From Thermocaproicibacter sp041859875 (GTDB taxonomy: Bacteria > Bacillota > Clostridia > Oscillospirales > Acutalibacteraceae): a DNA stretch of 64,000 bases. The notes below the pieces were generated by a model that saw nothing but the letters and a program-made list of their open reading frames with translations, made no database searches and was not told where the DNA came from. The first letter of the stretch is position 1. Every line of letters starts with the position of its first letter. Shown here piece by piece: positions 8,969 to 17,063 of the stretch. The translations under genes were made by a program, and so were the position numbers. Location of the stretch: assembly GCA_041859875.1 (NCBI GenBank), contig JBFLFY010000010.1, forward strand, positions 6,049-70,048, given 5' to 3'.

Positions 8969-9883
8969 TTACTTTACGAGATTTTTGATTTCTTCTGCAA
9001 AATTTTCTTTGCGTTTTTCAAGGCCTTCGCCTGTTGCAAAGCGGGCATAGCCTGTAACTTTAATTGCTCCGCCGAGTTCTTTCGCAACTTTGTCGGTATA
9101 CTGCTTCACGGACATCTTATCGTCCTTAATGAAAGCCTGGTCTACCAAGCAAACTTCCTCGTAGAACTTGCGCAGGCGGCCGACAACAATCTTTTCGGCA
9201 ATAGCCTCCGGCTTACCGGATTCCAGAACCTGCTGTTTGAGAATTTCTTTCTCGTGGGCAACAACATCTGCCGGTACGCTTGCTTCATCCAAGTACTGCG
9301 GTGTTATAGCGGCAATCTGCATGCAGACGTCCTTCGCATACGCCTTGAACTCCGGTTTTGCGGCAATTTCCGGTGTCGTGTCAAAGTTTGCAAGAACACC
9401 GATTTTGCCTTCTGCATGAATATATGCACCCACAGCGCCGGTAAATTCCTGAAAGCGGCGAATCTTGATGTTTTCGCCAATCTTCAGAATAATTTCCTTC
9501 AGTAGTGCATCCACTGTTTCGTTAGAGCCAGCAGCCTTGCACTGAAGAAGTGCGTCCACATCTACCGGGTCACTTGCGAGGACTGTGTCCGCGCAGGTCT
9601 TAACAAAGTCGTGGAACTGAGCGTTTTTCGCAACGAAGTCAGTTTCCGCATTGACTTCAATGACAACACCCTTTGTTCCATCTGCGTTAGTCGCAGCATA
9701 GGAAACGCCTTCTGCTGCAATACGGCCCGCCTTTTTTGTAGCGGCAGCCAGGCCCTTTTCACGCAGAAAATCAATCGCCTTATCCATATCGCCGTCAGCC
9801 TGTGACAGCGCCTTTTTGCAGTCCATCATGCCGCAGCCCGTCTTTGCGCGGAGTGCTGCAACGTCTTTTGCTGAAAAAGCCAT
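8969..9883 (-). CDS. tsf: Translation elongation factor Ts
   Basis: 304-residue EF-Ts, the nucleotide exchange factor for EF-Tu. The diagnostic N-terminal motif reads LRAKTGCGMMDCKKAL, followed by KAGRIAAEG and NAETDFVAKN. It lies 43 bp downstream of rpsB and ends at a strong terminator, the usual bacterial operon order. Full length for the family. Confidence 0.97.
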   Translation of the reverse strand: MAFSAKDVAALRAKTGCGMMDCKKALSQADGDMDKAIDFLREKGLAAATKKAGRIAAEGVSYAATNADGTKGVVIEVNAETDFVAKNAQFHDFVKTCADTVLASDPVDVDALLQCKAAGSNETVDALLKEIILKIGENIKIRRFQEFTGAVGAYIHAEGKIGVLANFDTTPEIAAKPEFKAYAKDVCMQIAAITPQYLDEASVPADVVAHEKEILKQQVLESGKPEAIAEKIVVGRLRKFYEEVCLVDQAFIKDDKMSVKQYTDKVAKELGGAIKVTGYARFATGEGLEKRKENFAEEIKNLVK

Positions 9884-9926
9884 AGTTTATTCCCTCGCTT
9901 TTTTGAAATGTTCGAAAGAAGGCGAA

Positions 9927-10673
9927 TTACTTCGCTGCTTCTTCCTCTTTTGCAGCTGCTTCTTTTTCGTCGGCCTCTGCTGCACCCTGCTGGCCTTCTC
10001 TGCCCTCGATAATAGCGTTTGCCATTGTTTCGGAAATCAGTTTGACGGCGCGGATTGCATCGTCATTGCCTGGAACAACGTAATCGATTTCATCCGGGTC
10101 ACAGTTGGTATCAACAATCGCGACAATCGGGATATGCAGTTTTCTAGCTTCAGAAACGGCAATGCGTTCTTTGCGCGGGTCAACAATGAAGAGTGCGCCC
10201 GGCAGGGACTTCATATCTTTAATACCGCCGAGGAACTTTTCGAGTTTTTCAATTTGGAGTTTCAGTTTGCCGACTTCTTTTTTCGGCAGAAGGTCGAATG
10301 TGCCGTCTTCTTCCATTGTCTTAAGCTGGTTCAGGCGGTCAATTCTGCGGCGGATGGTGCGGAAGTTTGTAAGCATACCGCCAAGCCACCGTGCATTAAC
10401 ATAAAAAGCGCCCGCGCGTTCCGCTTCGTTCTTTATGGATTCCTGAGCCTGCTTCTTTGTTCCTACAAACAGAACAGACTTGCCTTCCATGGAAAGGTCG
10501 CGGATGAAGTTATAAGCTTCTTCCAGTTTGCGGACGGTCTTCTGCAGGTCGATAATGTAAATCCCGTTGCGCTCTGTAAAAATATACGGAGCCATTTTCG
10601 GGTTCCACCTTCTGGTCTGATGGCCAAAGTGGACGCCTGCTTCCAAAAGCTGTTTCATAGATACAACTGACAT
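9927..10673 (-). CDS. rpsB: 30S ribosomal protein S2
   Basis: 248-residue S2. It starts MSVVSMKQLLEAGVHFGHQ, followed by RRWNPKMAPYIF and DPRKERIAVSEA, all family-typical. The start at 10673 has TAGGAGG upstream; the frame stays open upstream to 10745, but that part overlaps the leader hairpin. The C-terminal tail is a low-complexity Glu/Ala/Lys stretch, longer than in most S2 proteins. Confidence 0.97.
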   Translation of the reverse strand: MSVVSMKQLLEAGVHFGHQTRRWNPKMAPYIFTERNGIYIIDLQKTVRKLEEAYNFIRDLSMEGKSVLFVGTKKQAQESIKNEAERAGAFYVNARWLGGMLTNFRTIRRRIDRLNQLKTMEEDGTFDLLPKKEVGKLKLQIEKLEKFLGGIKDMKSLPGALFIVDPRKERIAVSEARKLHIPIVAIVDTNCDPDEIDYVVPGNDDAIRAVKLISETMANAIIEGREGQQGAAEADEKEAAAKEEEAAK

Positions 10674-10780
10674 TTTGACAAAACCTCCTAGGTTTTTCCT
10701 CCGCCGTACATTTTTTTTGGCGATACAACCTGCCGAAGCAGGCACCGCTCGCCAGGCACGGCGTGCGTACTGCGAGAAAT
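10674..10780 (-). promoter_or_regulatory. rpsB 5' leader with hairpins
   Basis: Leader of about 100 nt between the promoter and rpsB. It contains a compact hairpin CCTGC-TTCG-GCAGG (10742-10729) and a run of T (10718-10711 region) upstream of the AGGAGG. Structured S2 leaders that allow autoregulation are known in several phyla; that this one works so is inference. Confidence 0.4.
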
Positions 10781-10809
10781 ATTATACCATAGCGTACAAA
10801 ATAACACAA
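10781..10809 (-). promoter_or_regulatory. Promoter of rpsB-tsf
   Basis: On the minus strand TTGTGT (10809-10804), a 17-bp spacer, and a perfect TATAAT (10786-10781). Confidence 0.75.
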
Positions 10810-10835
10810 GAAAAAATTTATGTGCGCCATACAGG

Positions 10836-10874
10836 CAAAAAAAGCCTGCCGCTCTGAGAACAGAACGGCAGACT
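10836..10874 (-). terminator. Terminator after the DUF1540 gene
   Basis: On the minus strand GTCTGCCGTTCTG pairs with CAGAGCGGCAGGC and is followed by TTTTTTT. Confidence 0.85.
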
Positions 10875-10902
10875 TTCAGAGGCTGCAAAACGAATACAGG
10901 CC

Positions 10903-11232
10903 TTATTCTGCGGAGCCGCGGAATGTAGCGCATTCAGTCTTAATCTGGCCACCGTTTACCTCAGTTGTGCGGATGTCAATATGATCCGCATCGCATAAAC
11001 GGTTGCGGTTATACTCGCAGTTTGCCGCATCGCAGTGAATTTCAAGCGATGAGTTCGGCGAAAGACTGTCCACTGCATTCTGGGGAGCATCTTCTCTGCG
11101 ATCCTGAAAATTCATGCAGTGCGTCTGCACGGAATTGTCAGCATCCGGCCCACACACCTTAATGTCCGGGCGGCAGCATTTTTCGCACCGGTTGTTGGCA
11201 CAGTCGGAAACACAGCAGGAAAGGTTTGTCAT
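10903..11232 (-). CDS. DUF1540 domain-containing protein with two cysteine-rich units
   Basis: 109-residue protein with two copies of a short cysteine motif: CCVSDCANNRCEKCCRPDI near the N terminus and CDAANCEYNRNRLCDADHI in the second half, each ending in a cysteine about 15-20 residues on (HCMNF, ECATF). This is the DUF1540 pattern, thought to bind metal; function unknown. The start at ATG 11232 is preferred over GTG 11241 because AGAGGTG then lies six bases upstream. Confidence 0.85.
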   Translation of the reverse strand: MTNLSCCVSDCANNRCEKCCRPDIKVCGPDADNSVQTHCMNFQDRREDAPQNAVDSLSPNSSLEIHCDAANCEYNRNRLCDADHIDIRTTEVNGGQIKTECATFRGSAE

Positions 11233-11361
11233 GACCAGCACCTCTTTTTTTGTTTTTGGCTTTCAGGCCTTTTTTAGTCTGTGCCGAACAGAACGCTTTA
11301 TGCAAGCAGCTCGATGCCGGAGTTCGCGGGAAAGCAAATCAGCATTTGGTCAAAATTAGTA

Positions 11362-11391
11362 TTGACAAAACAGGCAATACATGCATATAAT
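11362..11391 (+). promoter_or_regulatory. Promoter of the T-box leader
   Basis: TTGACA (11362-11367), an 18-bp spacer and TATAAT (11386-11391), both perfect hexamers; transcription would begin near 11398. Confidence 0.9.
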
Positions 11392-11397
11392 AGCTGC

Positions 11398-11695
11398 AAA
11401 CAGAAAAACCGATGAGTAAGAAGCAGTACTTTGGGTTCGGCATACTCCAAAGAGAGCCGCAGGCGGTGTGATTGCGGCGGTATGCACCGGAGGAATGGGC
11501 TTACGAGGGCGGGATGAACGGCGTGTAAACGGCCAAGTAATCTTCGACGGGAACTTCACCCGTTACCAAGGAAGCGTGCATTGATGTGTGCGGAACAAGC
11601 GGGCAGTTTATCTGCCAATCTGGGTGGTACCGCAGGAAGCTGAATTTTCAGCTCCTGTCCCTGTTTATGAAAAACAGGGACAGGAGCTTTTTTTA
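11398..11695 (+). promoter_or_regulatory. T-box riboswitch, probable tryptophan specificity
   Basis: The roughly 300-nt leader has stem I with the AGAGAG bulge and GGTGTGA loop partner (11453-11472 region). The specifier loop GGAATGGGCTTACGAG has UGG at 11496-11498, and the T-box core CTGGGTGGTACCGC lies at 11620-11633. A terminator hairpin of 16 bp (AGCTCCTGTCCCTGTT/AACAGGGACAGGAGCT) plus TTTTTTT ends at 11695. Uncharged tRNA binding should favour the antiterminator and expression of the ABC genes downstream. The Trp assignment rests on position in the loop and on gene context; the UGGU discriminator bulge would need a G-U pair if tRNA-Trp has G73. Confidence 0.9.
11650..11695 (+). terminator. 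T-box regulated terminator
   Basis: 16-bp perfect stem with loop TATGAAA-like sequence and a T7 tract. Its 5' arm would compete with the antiterminator formed by the T-box core. Confidence 0.9.
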
Positions 11696-11723
11696 TTGCT
11701 TCTGCCGAAAGGAGGAGATGCCG

Positions 11724-11798
11724 ATGTCGGACGGTTGGTGGCGAAAGCCAATATCTTTGAAATGCAGCCCCAAAAACAAAATTTGCAGGAGGATTCTT
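11724..11798 (+). other. In-frame upstream start with tandem Trp codons (leader peptide or N-terminal extension)
   Basis: Between the T-box terminator and the trpX start there is a strong Shine-Dalgarno (AAAGGAGG, 11708-11715), eight bases from ATG 11724. The codons read MSDGWWRKP, with two consecutive TGG at 11736-11741, and continue open for 25 codons directly into trpX in the same frame. Either the lipoprotein has a longer N terminus, or this stretch senses charged tRNA-Trp. An ATG at 11718 is in frame but only two bases from the Shine-Dalgarno. Confidence 0.55.
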
Positions 11799-12830
11799 AT
11801 GATGAAATCAATATTGAAAAAAGCTGCCGTGCTTAGCCTTGCCGCCGCTGTGGCTGCGCTTACCTGCGCCTGCTCCGCTACAAGCAGCGCCGCGTCGGCA
11901 TCCGCTGGAAAAACCGGCTCCGGCGCAAAAAAGTACACCGTCGGCATTATTCAGTATGCCGCACACCCATCCCTCGACAACTGCTTGAAGGGCCTGAAAG
12001 ACGGTCTGAAAGAAAGCGGTTTGGAAGAAGGCAAAAACCTGACCATTGATTTTCAGAACGCTCAGGCCGACAATGGAAACTCCGACCTGATGGCGAAAAA
12101 CATGGTTTCCAAAAAATACGATATGATTCTGGCGATTGCCACACCGGCTGCGATGTCCGCTTACAGTGCGACAAAGGGTACCAAGATTCCGGTTGTGTTT
12201 ACCGCCGTTTCAGACCCCGTTTCGGCACAGCTCGTTTCTTCCCTCAAAAGTCCGGGCGGCGGCTGTACCGGCTCCAGCGACGTACTGCCGCTGGAAGCAC
12301 AGCTGAAAATGATACGCGCGTTCCTGCCGAAAGCAAAAAAAATCGGCATACTTTACACAACAAGCGAAGCGAACTCCGTTTCCCAGCTGAAAACCATAAA
12401 AGGGCTTGCACCAAAATATGGCTTTGAAATTGCTGACGTTGGCATTACCAACTCTTCCGAAGTCGCTTCCGGCGCGGCTTCCCTCGCAGCAAAAAAAGTA
12501 GACTGCGTCAATAATTTTACCGACAATAACGTGGTAAGCAACCTTTCCACTCTGCTGCAGATTACCGGAAACGCCGGTATCCCGGTTTTCGGTTCTGAAA
12601 TTGAGCAGGTGAAAAACGGCTGTTTAGCCGCGCAGAGCATTGATTACACCGCACTCGGAAAAGTAACCGGCACAATGGCTGCAAAGATTCTAAAGGGTGA
12701 AGCAGAACCCGCCAGCACACCCGTTTACACGGTTTCGGAGGGCAAGCCGGTCTACAGCAAATCTGTGCTGGCAAAGTTCAAACTGACTCTGCCGGCTGAA
12801 TATTCCAGTGCTGAACCGGTAAACGGCTGA
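11799..12830 (+). CDS. trpX: ABC transporter substrate-binding lipoprotein, TrpX type
   Basis: 343-residue binding protein of the ABC_sub_bind family. An N-terminal signal with basic MMKSILKK, a hydrophobic run and ALTCAC forms an imperfect lipobox, followed by a Ser/Ala linker. The body begins KYTVGIIQYAAHPSLDN and contains IPVVFTAVSDPVSAQLV, typical of TrpX-like proteins. The start at 11799 follows GCAGGAGGA at six bases. It would capture substrate outside the membrane for the permease and ATPase that follow; tryptophan is inferred from the T-box and family. Confidence 0.85.
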   Translation: MMKSILKKAAVLSLAAAVAALTCACSATSSAASASAGKTGSGAKKYTVGIIQYAAHPSLDNCLKGLKDGLKESGLEEGKNLTIDFQNAQADNGNSDLMAKNMVSKKYDMILAIATPAAMSAYSATKGTKIPVVFTAVSDPVSAQLVSSLKSPGGGCTGSSDVLPLEAQLKMIRAFLPKAKKIGILYTTSEANSVSQLKTIKGLAPKYGFEIADVGITNSSEVASGAASLAAKKVDCVNNFTDNNVVSNLSTLLQITGNAGIPVFGSEIEQVKNGCLAAQSIDYTALGKVTGTMAAKILKGEAEPASTPVYTVSEGKPVYSKSVLAKFKLTLPAEYSSAEPVNG

Positions 12831-12854
12831 ATTCTGAAAGGATGAACGGGACGA

Positions 12855-13757
12855 ATGGATGTTTTTCTTGGACTTTGCGGCAATGTGCTGCAGGAAGGAT
12901 TCACCTACGCCATCATGGCGCTGGGTGTTTATGTCACTTACTCGGTATTGAATTTTCCGGATCTCTCGGTTGACGGCACTTTCCCACTTGGAGCGTGCGT
13001 TACCGGCGCGCTGATTCTCGGCGGCGTAAATCCATGGCTCGCCTGCCTTGCTTCGTTTCTGTGCGGCGCGGCGGCGGGCTGCGTCACGGGGCTGCTGCAC
13101 GTTCGGCTGCATATCACCGACTTGCTTTCCGGAATTCTGGTGATGACGGCGCTTACCAGCATTAACCTGATGGTAACGGGCGGCGCTTCCATGCTGGCCT
13201 ATTACAATAAGCCTACCGTCTTCACCTCCGGGCCTGCGGCGCTGCTTCCGGCGGCTATGGGAAGCTGGTCCGCCATCCTTGTCACATTTATCTGCTGTAT
13301 TCTTGTGAAAGCCGCGATTGACTTATACTTAAAAACGAAATCCGGCCTGCTGCTGCGCGCAGCTGGGAGTAACCCGCAGTACGTTGTGTCACTCGGCAAA
13401 AACCCCGGCAGCATGAAAATACTCGGCCTGATGATTGGCAACGGCTGCACGGCTCTTGCCGGTTCGGTTCTAAGCCAGCAATCCGGCTCAGCAAATATCT
13501 GGAGCGGCACCGGCATGGTCGTTATGGCGCTGGCTTCGGTCATCATCGGCACCAGCCTTTTCGGGAGGCTGAAATTTGTTCCGGCGACGCTCGCCGTAAT
13601 ACTCGGCACCATTGCCTACAAAGCCTGCCTGGTTATTGCCATGCAGCTCGGCCTGCCCACAAACTGCCTGAAACTGCTGATGGCCGTTCTCTTTACCGCC
13701 GCGCTTGTTGCAAACCGCTTCGCGCCAGGAGAAAGGAGGCAGAAAAGCAATGCCTGA
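12855..13757 (+). CDS. trpY: ABC transporter permease, TrpY type
   Basis: 300-residue polytopic protein of the branched-chain/TrpY permease family, with about eight hydrophobic segments. Motifs include NFPDLSVDGTFPLGA near the N terminus, as in LivH/TrpY permeases, and GNGCTALAGSVLSQQSG. It forms the membrane channel with the ATPase encoded next. It lies 24 bp after trpX and overlaps the ATPase gene by 8 bp, so the three genes form one operon. Confidence 0.88.
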   Translation: MDVFLGLCGNVLQEGFTYAIMALGVYVTYSVLNFPDLSVDGTFPLGACVTGALILGGVNPWLACLASFLCGAAAGCVTGLLHVRLHITDLLSGILVMTALTSINLMVTGGASMLAYYNKPTVFTSGPAALLPAAMGSWSAILVTFICCILVKAAIDLYLKTKSGLLLRAAGSNPQYVVSLGKNPGSMKILGLMIGNGCTALAGSVLSQQSGSANIWSGTGMVVMALASVIIGTSLFGRLKFVPATLAVILGTIAYKACLVIAMQLGLPTNCLKLLMAVLFTAALVANRFAPGERRQKSNA

Positions 13758-14556
13758 AACTTTTGAAAATAATTTCGTTCAGCTTGAGCAAATCTGCAAA
13801 ACGTTTGCTAAGGGGACTTCCAGTGAAAATATGCTTTTCCATGATTTCAGCTTTTCCGCCGCACGCGGGAGCTTTATTACCATTGTGGGAAGCAACGGCT
13901 CCGGGAAAACGACCCTTTTGAACATCCTTTGCGGCGGCGTTCTTCCGGATTCCGGCCATGTTTCGGTCGGCGGAAAAGAAATTGGGCGTCTTTCGGAACA
14001 CCGCCGCGCCCAGTTTATCGGCCGTGTATTTCAAAACCCTGCCGCCGGTACCTGCCCCAAGCTCACCGTCCTTGAAAATCTCGCTTTGGCAGACAACAAA
14101 GGCCATTCTTTTGGGCTGCACGCCGGCATTTCAAAAAAGCGGATTGACTTTTACCGCACGCAGCTGGAGCTTTTGAAGCTCGGCCTGGAAAACAAGCTGT
14201 ACCAGCCTGTGGAAAGCCTTTCCGGCGGGCAGCGGCAGGCGCTTGCACTCCTCATCTGCACCATGGCCCCGCTGCAGCTTTTGATACTGGACGAACACAC
14301 CGCGGCACTCGACCCAAAATCGAGTGAAAACGTGATGGAACTGACGGAACGGATTGTGCGGGAAAAACAGCTTACAGCCCTTATGGTCACACACAACCTG
14401 AAGTATGCCCTGCGCTATGGTGACCGCCTGCTGATGATGCATCACGGAAAGATTCTACTGGATGCGGAAGGCAAGAAAAAAGACGCCTTGCAGATGCGCG
14501 ACTTGACCGACCGGTTCGGCGAAATCAGCCTGGAGGACGCAGCCTGTGCAGTCTGA
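13750..14556 (+). CDS. trpZ: ABC transporter ATP-binding protein, TrpZ type
   Basis: 268-residue ABC ATPase: Walker A GSNGSGKTTLLNIL, signature SLSGGQRQALAL, Walker B LLILDEHTAALDP and switch VTHNLKYAL. All catalytic residues are intact. The start at 13750 has AAGGAGG about ten bases upstream; the frame is open further upstream within trpY. It is the last gene of the T-box operon and is followed by a terminator. It powers uptake by the TrpX/TrpY system. Confidence 0.9.
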   Translation: MPETFENNFVQLEQICKTFAKGTSSENMLFHDFSFSAARGSFITIVGSNGSGKTTLLNILCGGVLPDSGHVSVGGKEIGRLSEHRRAQFIGRVFQNPAAGTCPKLTVLENLALADNKGHSFGLHAGISKKRIDFYRTQLELLKLGLENKLYQPVESLSGGQRQALALLICTMAPLQLLILDEHTAALDPKSSENVMELTERIVREKQLTALMVTHNLKYALRYGDRLLMMHHGKILLDAEGKKKDALQMRDLTDRFGEISLEDAACAV

Positions 14557-14586
14557 ACGATTTGCTTTCTAAATATCCGCAGGCAA

Positions 14587-14634
14587 AAAGCAGCACTCCC
14601 CGCCGCTAACCCGGCAAGGAGTGCTGCTTTGTCT
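14587..14634. terminator. Bidirectional terminator between trpZ and the EamA gene
   Basis: 13-bp inverted repeat AAAGCAGCACTCC/GGAGTGCTGCTTT with T-rich flank on the right and an A tract on the left, between convergent genes. Confidence 0.85.
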
Positions 14635-14651
14635 TTTCCTAATAAAGTTTC

Positions 14652-15662
14652 TTATGGCTTCATGTCGATTTCATCATTTTCAGCTTCAAATTCCGTTTCA
14701 ATTTCACGCATATCCTCTTTCAGGTCTGCGCCCTTCTTCGGACGAATGCCTGGGATAAACGCAATCAGCGAACCGATAATAATCAGGATAATGCCGGCTA
14801 TCATCTGCCCACTGATGGCTTCATGCAGAATCAGCAGCGCGAAAATCGGCGCGAGAACCGGTTTAATGTAAAACACCAGCGAGGCTGTGGCGGCATTTGT
14901 TTCCTCCATGGCCAAAAAGTAAAATGTATAGCCAAGGCCGGTAACGCAGATGCCAACGTACAGCAGGCCCGGAAAGTTTTGCAGCGTAATGCCCGCAAAA
15001 AGCGGGATGGCTGAAAACATAGCAAGAGACGCATTTTTGCTGCAAGCCGCCGCGAAGGACGGAATATGGCTGACGCCAATCAGCACAAGCATTTCGGCAC
15101 AACCGAGCAGAAAGCTGATGCAGGTCAGCGTAATACCGCCAAAGCGGTCGCTGCGCGTACGGCCCACAACATTGTAAAGCGCAAATGTTACAGCCGCGCC
15201 AAGCGCACAAAGAACACCAAGTGCGCTTCCGGTAAAGTGCATCGGGTTAATAATGACTACCATGCCCGCAACGCTGACGAATATGGAAATGACGGTATGT
15301 TTCCGAATATGCTCGCGCAGGAAAAGATACGCAAAAAGCACAACAAACACGGAGTTGCAGCTGAACAGCACCGCAACCGTGGAAGCCGGCGCGTAAACAA
15401 CACTCACCTGGAACAGGATCATGCTGACAACGACGCAGATAAAGCCCGTCAATGCAAAAAAGCCGAAGTCTTTTGCATGAAAAACCGTCTTCTTCTTTTT
15501 GATTTCATGCACCGCCAATGGCAGCAGCACCACACCGCCAATCAGGAATCGTAGAAACGTCAGCTGTATGGCATTAAAATGTCCGGCAGAAAGTTTCAGC
15601 GCGATTTCCATAGAACTAAAGAAAAATGTTGCTAAGATAATGCAGAGATACCCCTTTTTCAT
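14652..15662 (-). CDS. EamA/DMT-family transporter
   Basis: 336-residue protein with ten predicted membrane segments in two EamA halves (first half around FLRFLIGGVVLLPLAV, second around ASLVFYIKPVLAPIFALL). It has an acidic C-terminal tail of about 30 residues beyond the last helix. The family exports metabolites or amino acids; the substrate cannot be told. The start has AGAGGATG upstream. Confidence 0.9.
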   Translation of the reverse strand: MKKGYLCIILATFFFSSMEIALKLSAGHFNAIQLTFLRFLIGGVVLLPLAVHEIKKKKTVFHAKDFGFFALTGFICVVVSMILFQVSVVYAPASTVAVLFSCNSVFVVLFAYLFLREHIRKHTVISIFVSVAGMVVIINPMHFTGSALGVLCALGAAVTFALYNVVGRTRSDRFGGITLTCISFLLGCAEMLVLIGVSHIPSFAAACSKNASLAMFSAIPLFAGITLQNFPGLLYVGICVTGLGYTFYFLAMEETNAATASLVFYIKPVLAPIFALLILHEAISGQMIAGIILIIIGSLIAFIPGIRPKKGADLKEDMREIETEFEAENDEIDMKP

Positions 15663-15717
15663 GTTTCATCCTCTTATGTAAAATAAAATGTAGTAAAGCG
15701 TTAAAACGCACTTTTCC

Positions 15718-15747
15718 AGTATACCATCCCTGTGCAAGCCCACACAA
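15718..15747 (-). promoter_or_regulatory. Promoter of the EamA transporter gene
   Basis: Minus strand TTGTGT (15747-15742), 18-bp spacer, TATACT (15723-15718). Confidence 0.6.
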
Positions 15748-15788
15748 GAAATGCCAAAATCCATTCTGCCCGGAAGCTGGCTCCCGGC

Positions 15789-15817
15789 TTGACTTCAGAC
15801 CGTGTATGGAATACAAT
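15789..15817 (+). promoter_or_regulatory. Promoter of the nitroreductase gene
   Basis: TTGACT (15789-15794), a 17-bp spacer and TACAAT (15812-15817), 43 bp upstream of the start codon. Confidence 0.75.
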
Positions 15818-15859
15818 GAAAAGAATATTAAAGTCTTACAGCAAGCAGGAGGTTTTAGG

Positions 15860-16378
15860 ATGAATGACTCTTATGAAATGCTGCTGAAGCGGCGCACTAT
15901 CCGTGCGTTCCGCCCAGACGCCATCCCGGACGAAACCCTCAAAAAAATTCTTACAGCCGGTAAGTATGCTCCATCTGCCATGGGAATGCAGAACCGGCAT
16001 TTTACCGTGATCCGAAATCAGGATCTTCTGAAAGATATTGTCACTGCAACGGAACAAAACGGTGGAAAATTCCGGCCAGGTCATACCCCGTTTTACGGCG
16101 CGCCCTGCGTGATTGTTCTTTCGGCGCCGGTAAGTTTTGCACTGAACCGGGAAGATGCAGCCTGCGCTCTGCAGAATATTTTACTTGCGTCGTATGCACT
16201 CGGCCTTGGCAGCTGCTATATCTGCTCGGTTTTGCCTGGCCTGCGCGACCCGGCAATTCTTGCGCGGCTCAGCCTGCCCGCCGGCTACGCGCCATACGGC
16301 TGCGTCAGCCTCGGATTTCCGGCAGAAGAAGCGGCGGAGCCGAAGCCCCGCCGCACAGACGACATTACATTTCTTTAA
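15860..16378 (+). CDS. Nitroreductase-family protein
   Basis: 172-residue FMN-dependent oxidoreductase of the nitroreductase fold. It begins SYEMLLKRRTIRAFRPDAIP, the usual flavin-binding start, and continues with AGKYAPSAMGMQNRHF and a C-terminal GYAPYGCVSLGFP. The start at 15860 has AGGAGG eight bases upstream. It likely reduces nitro compounds or quinones with NAD(P)H; the true substrate is unknown. Shorter than two-domain members, but complete. Confidence 0.9.
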   Translation: MNDSYEMLLKRRTIRAFRPDAIPDETLKKILTAGKYAPSAMGMQNRHFTVIRNQDLLKDIVTATEQNGGKFRPGHTPFYGAPCVIVLSAPVSFALNREDAACALQNILLASYALGLGSCYICSVLPGLRDPAILARLSLPAGYAPYGCVSLGFPAEEAAEPKPRRTDDITFL

Positions 16379-16387
16379 AAATGGAAC

Positions 16388-16535
16388 GGGCAGGCTTTGA
16401 TGCCTGCCCTAACAGGGAGTTTCAAAACTGCGATGCAGTGATTAATCAATGGATCTCTCTGCCGCTAATTAGAGTATGCAAAAATGCTTCGGGTATGAAT
16501 TCCATTTTTTGTAATTTACCGAAAAGGGTGTAATT
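16388..16535 (+). other. Short intergenic region with hairpin, no gene
   Basis: An 8-bp stem GGGCAGGC/GCCTGCCC (16388-16409) lies just after the nitroreductase gene but lacks a T tract. The remainder is AT-rich and presumably carries the flavodoxin promoter; I see no convincing hexamer pair. Confidence 0.4.
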
Positions 16536-17063
16536 TTGAAGACTTTGATTCTTTACGGAACCACGCACGGTTCCACTGCTTTCTGTGCCGAGAAGCTCGC
16601 AGCGCAACTTGGTTCGGCCGAAACTGCGGAGCTGAAGCATTTTTCAGGCAGCATCGCCCCTTACGACTGCATTGTCATTGGCTCACCAATTTACGGCGGC
16701 TCTGTGCTAAAAGAGGTGCGCAGTTTCTGCAAAGCAAACCGTGCCGTGCTGCTGCAAAAAAAATTTGCTGTCTTTTTTTCCTGCCTTTCAGAAGGTGAAA
16801 CAAGCGTTAAGAATTATCTTGCACAGAATTTTTCGAAAGAGCTTGCCGCTCACGCGCTTGCCTGTGCCTCGCTTGGCGGTGCCTTTTATTTTACAAAACT
16901 TAATTTTTTGGAGCGGGCCATTGACCGCAGTCTTGCAAAAGGATATGCGAACTCCATGGGCATTGCCGTACCGGATGGGAAAAGTGATTTTGTGACGGTC
17001 ACGGATGAAAAAGTGAAGCGCTTTGCGGAAAAAATTAAAAAAGCCGTTGGAGATGGCCAATGA
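16536..17063 (+). CDS. Flavodoxin domain-containing protein
   Basis: 175-residue flavodoxin of the HemG-like (Flavodoxin_5) group. The phosphate-binding loop LILYGTTHGSTAFCAEKL lies at the N terminus, and IVIGSPIYGGSVLKEVRSF forms the flavin loop. It may act as an electron carrier or a protoporphyrinogen-oxidase-like protein; no heme genes are near. The start is TTG at 16536 with AAAGGGTG upstream. Its TGA overlaps the ATG of the HAD gene, so the two are coupled. Confidence 0.87.
   Translation: MKTLILYGTTHGSTAFCAEKLAAQLGSAETAELKHFSGSIAPYDCIVIGSPIYGGSVLKEVRSFCKANRAVLLQKKFAVFFSCLSEGETSVKNYLAQNFSKELAAHALACASLGGAFYFTKLNFLERAIDRSLAKGYANSMGIAVPDGKSDFVTVTDEKVKRFAEKIKKAVGDGQ

Noticed and set aside
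16388..16409. GGGCAGGC/GCCTGCCC hairpin as terminator
   Set aside because: No T tract follows on either strand; kept only as an intergenic note.
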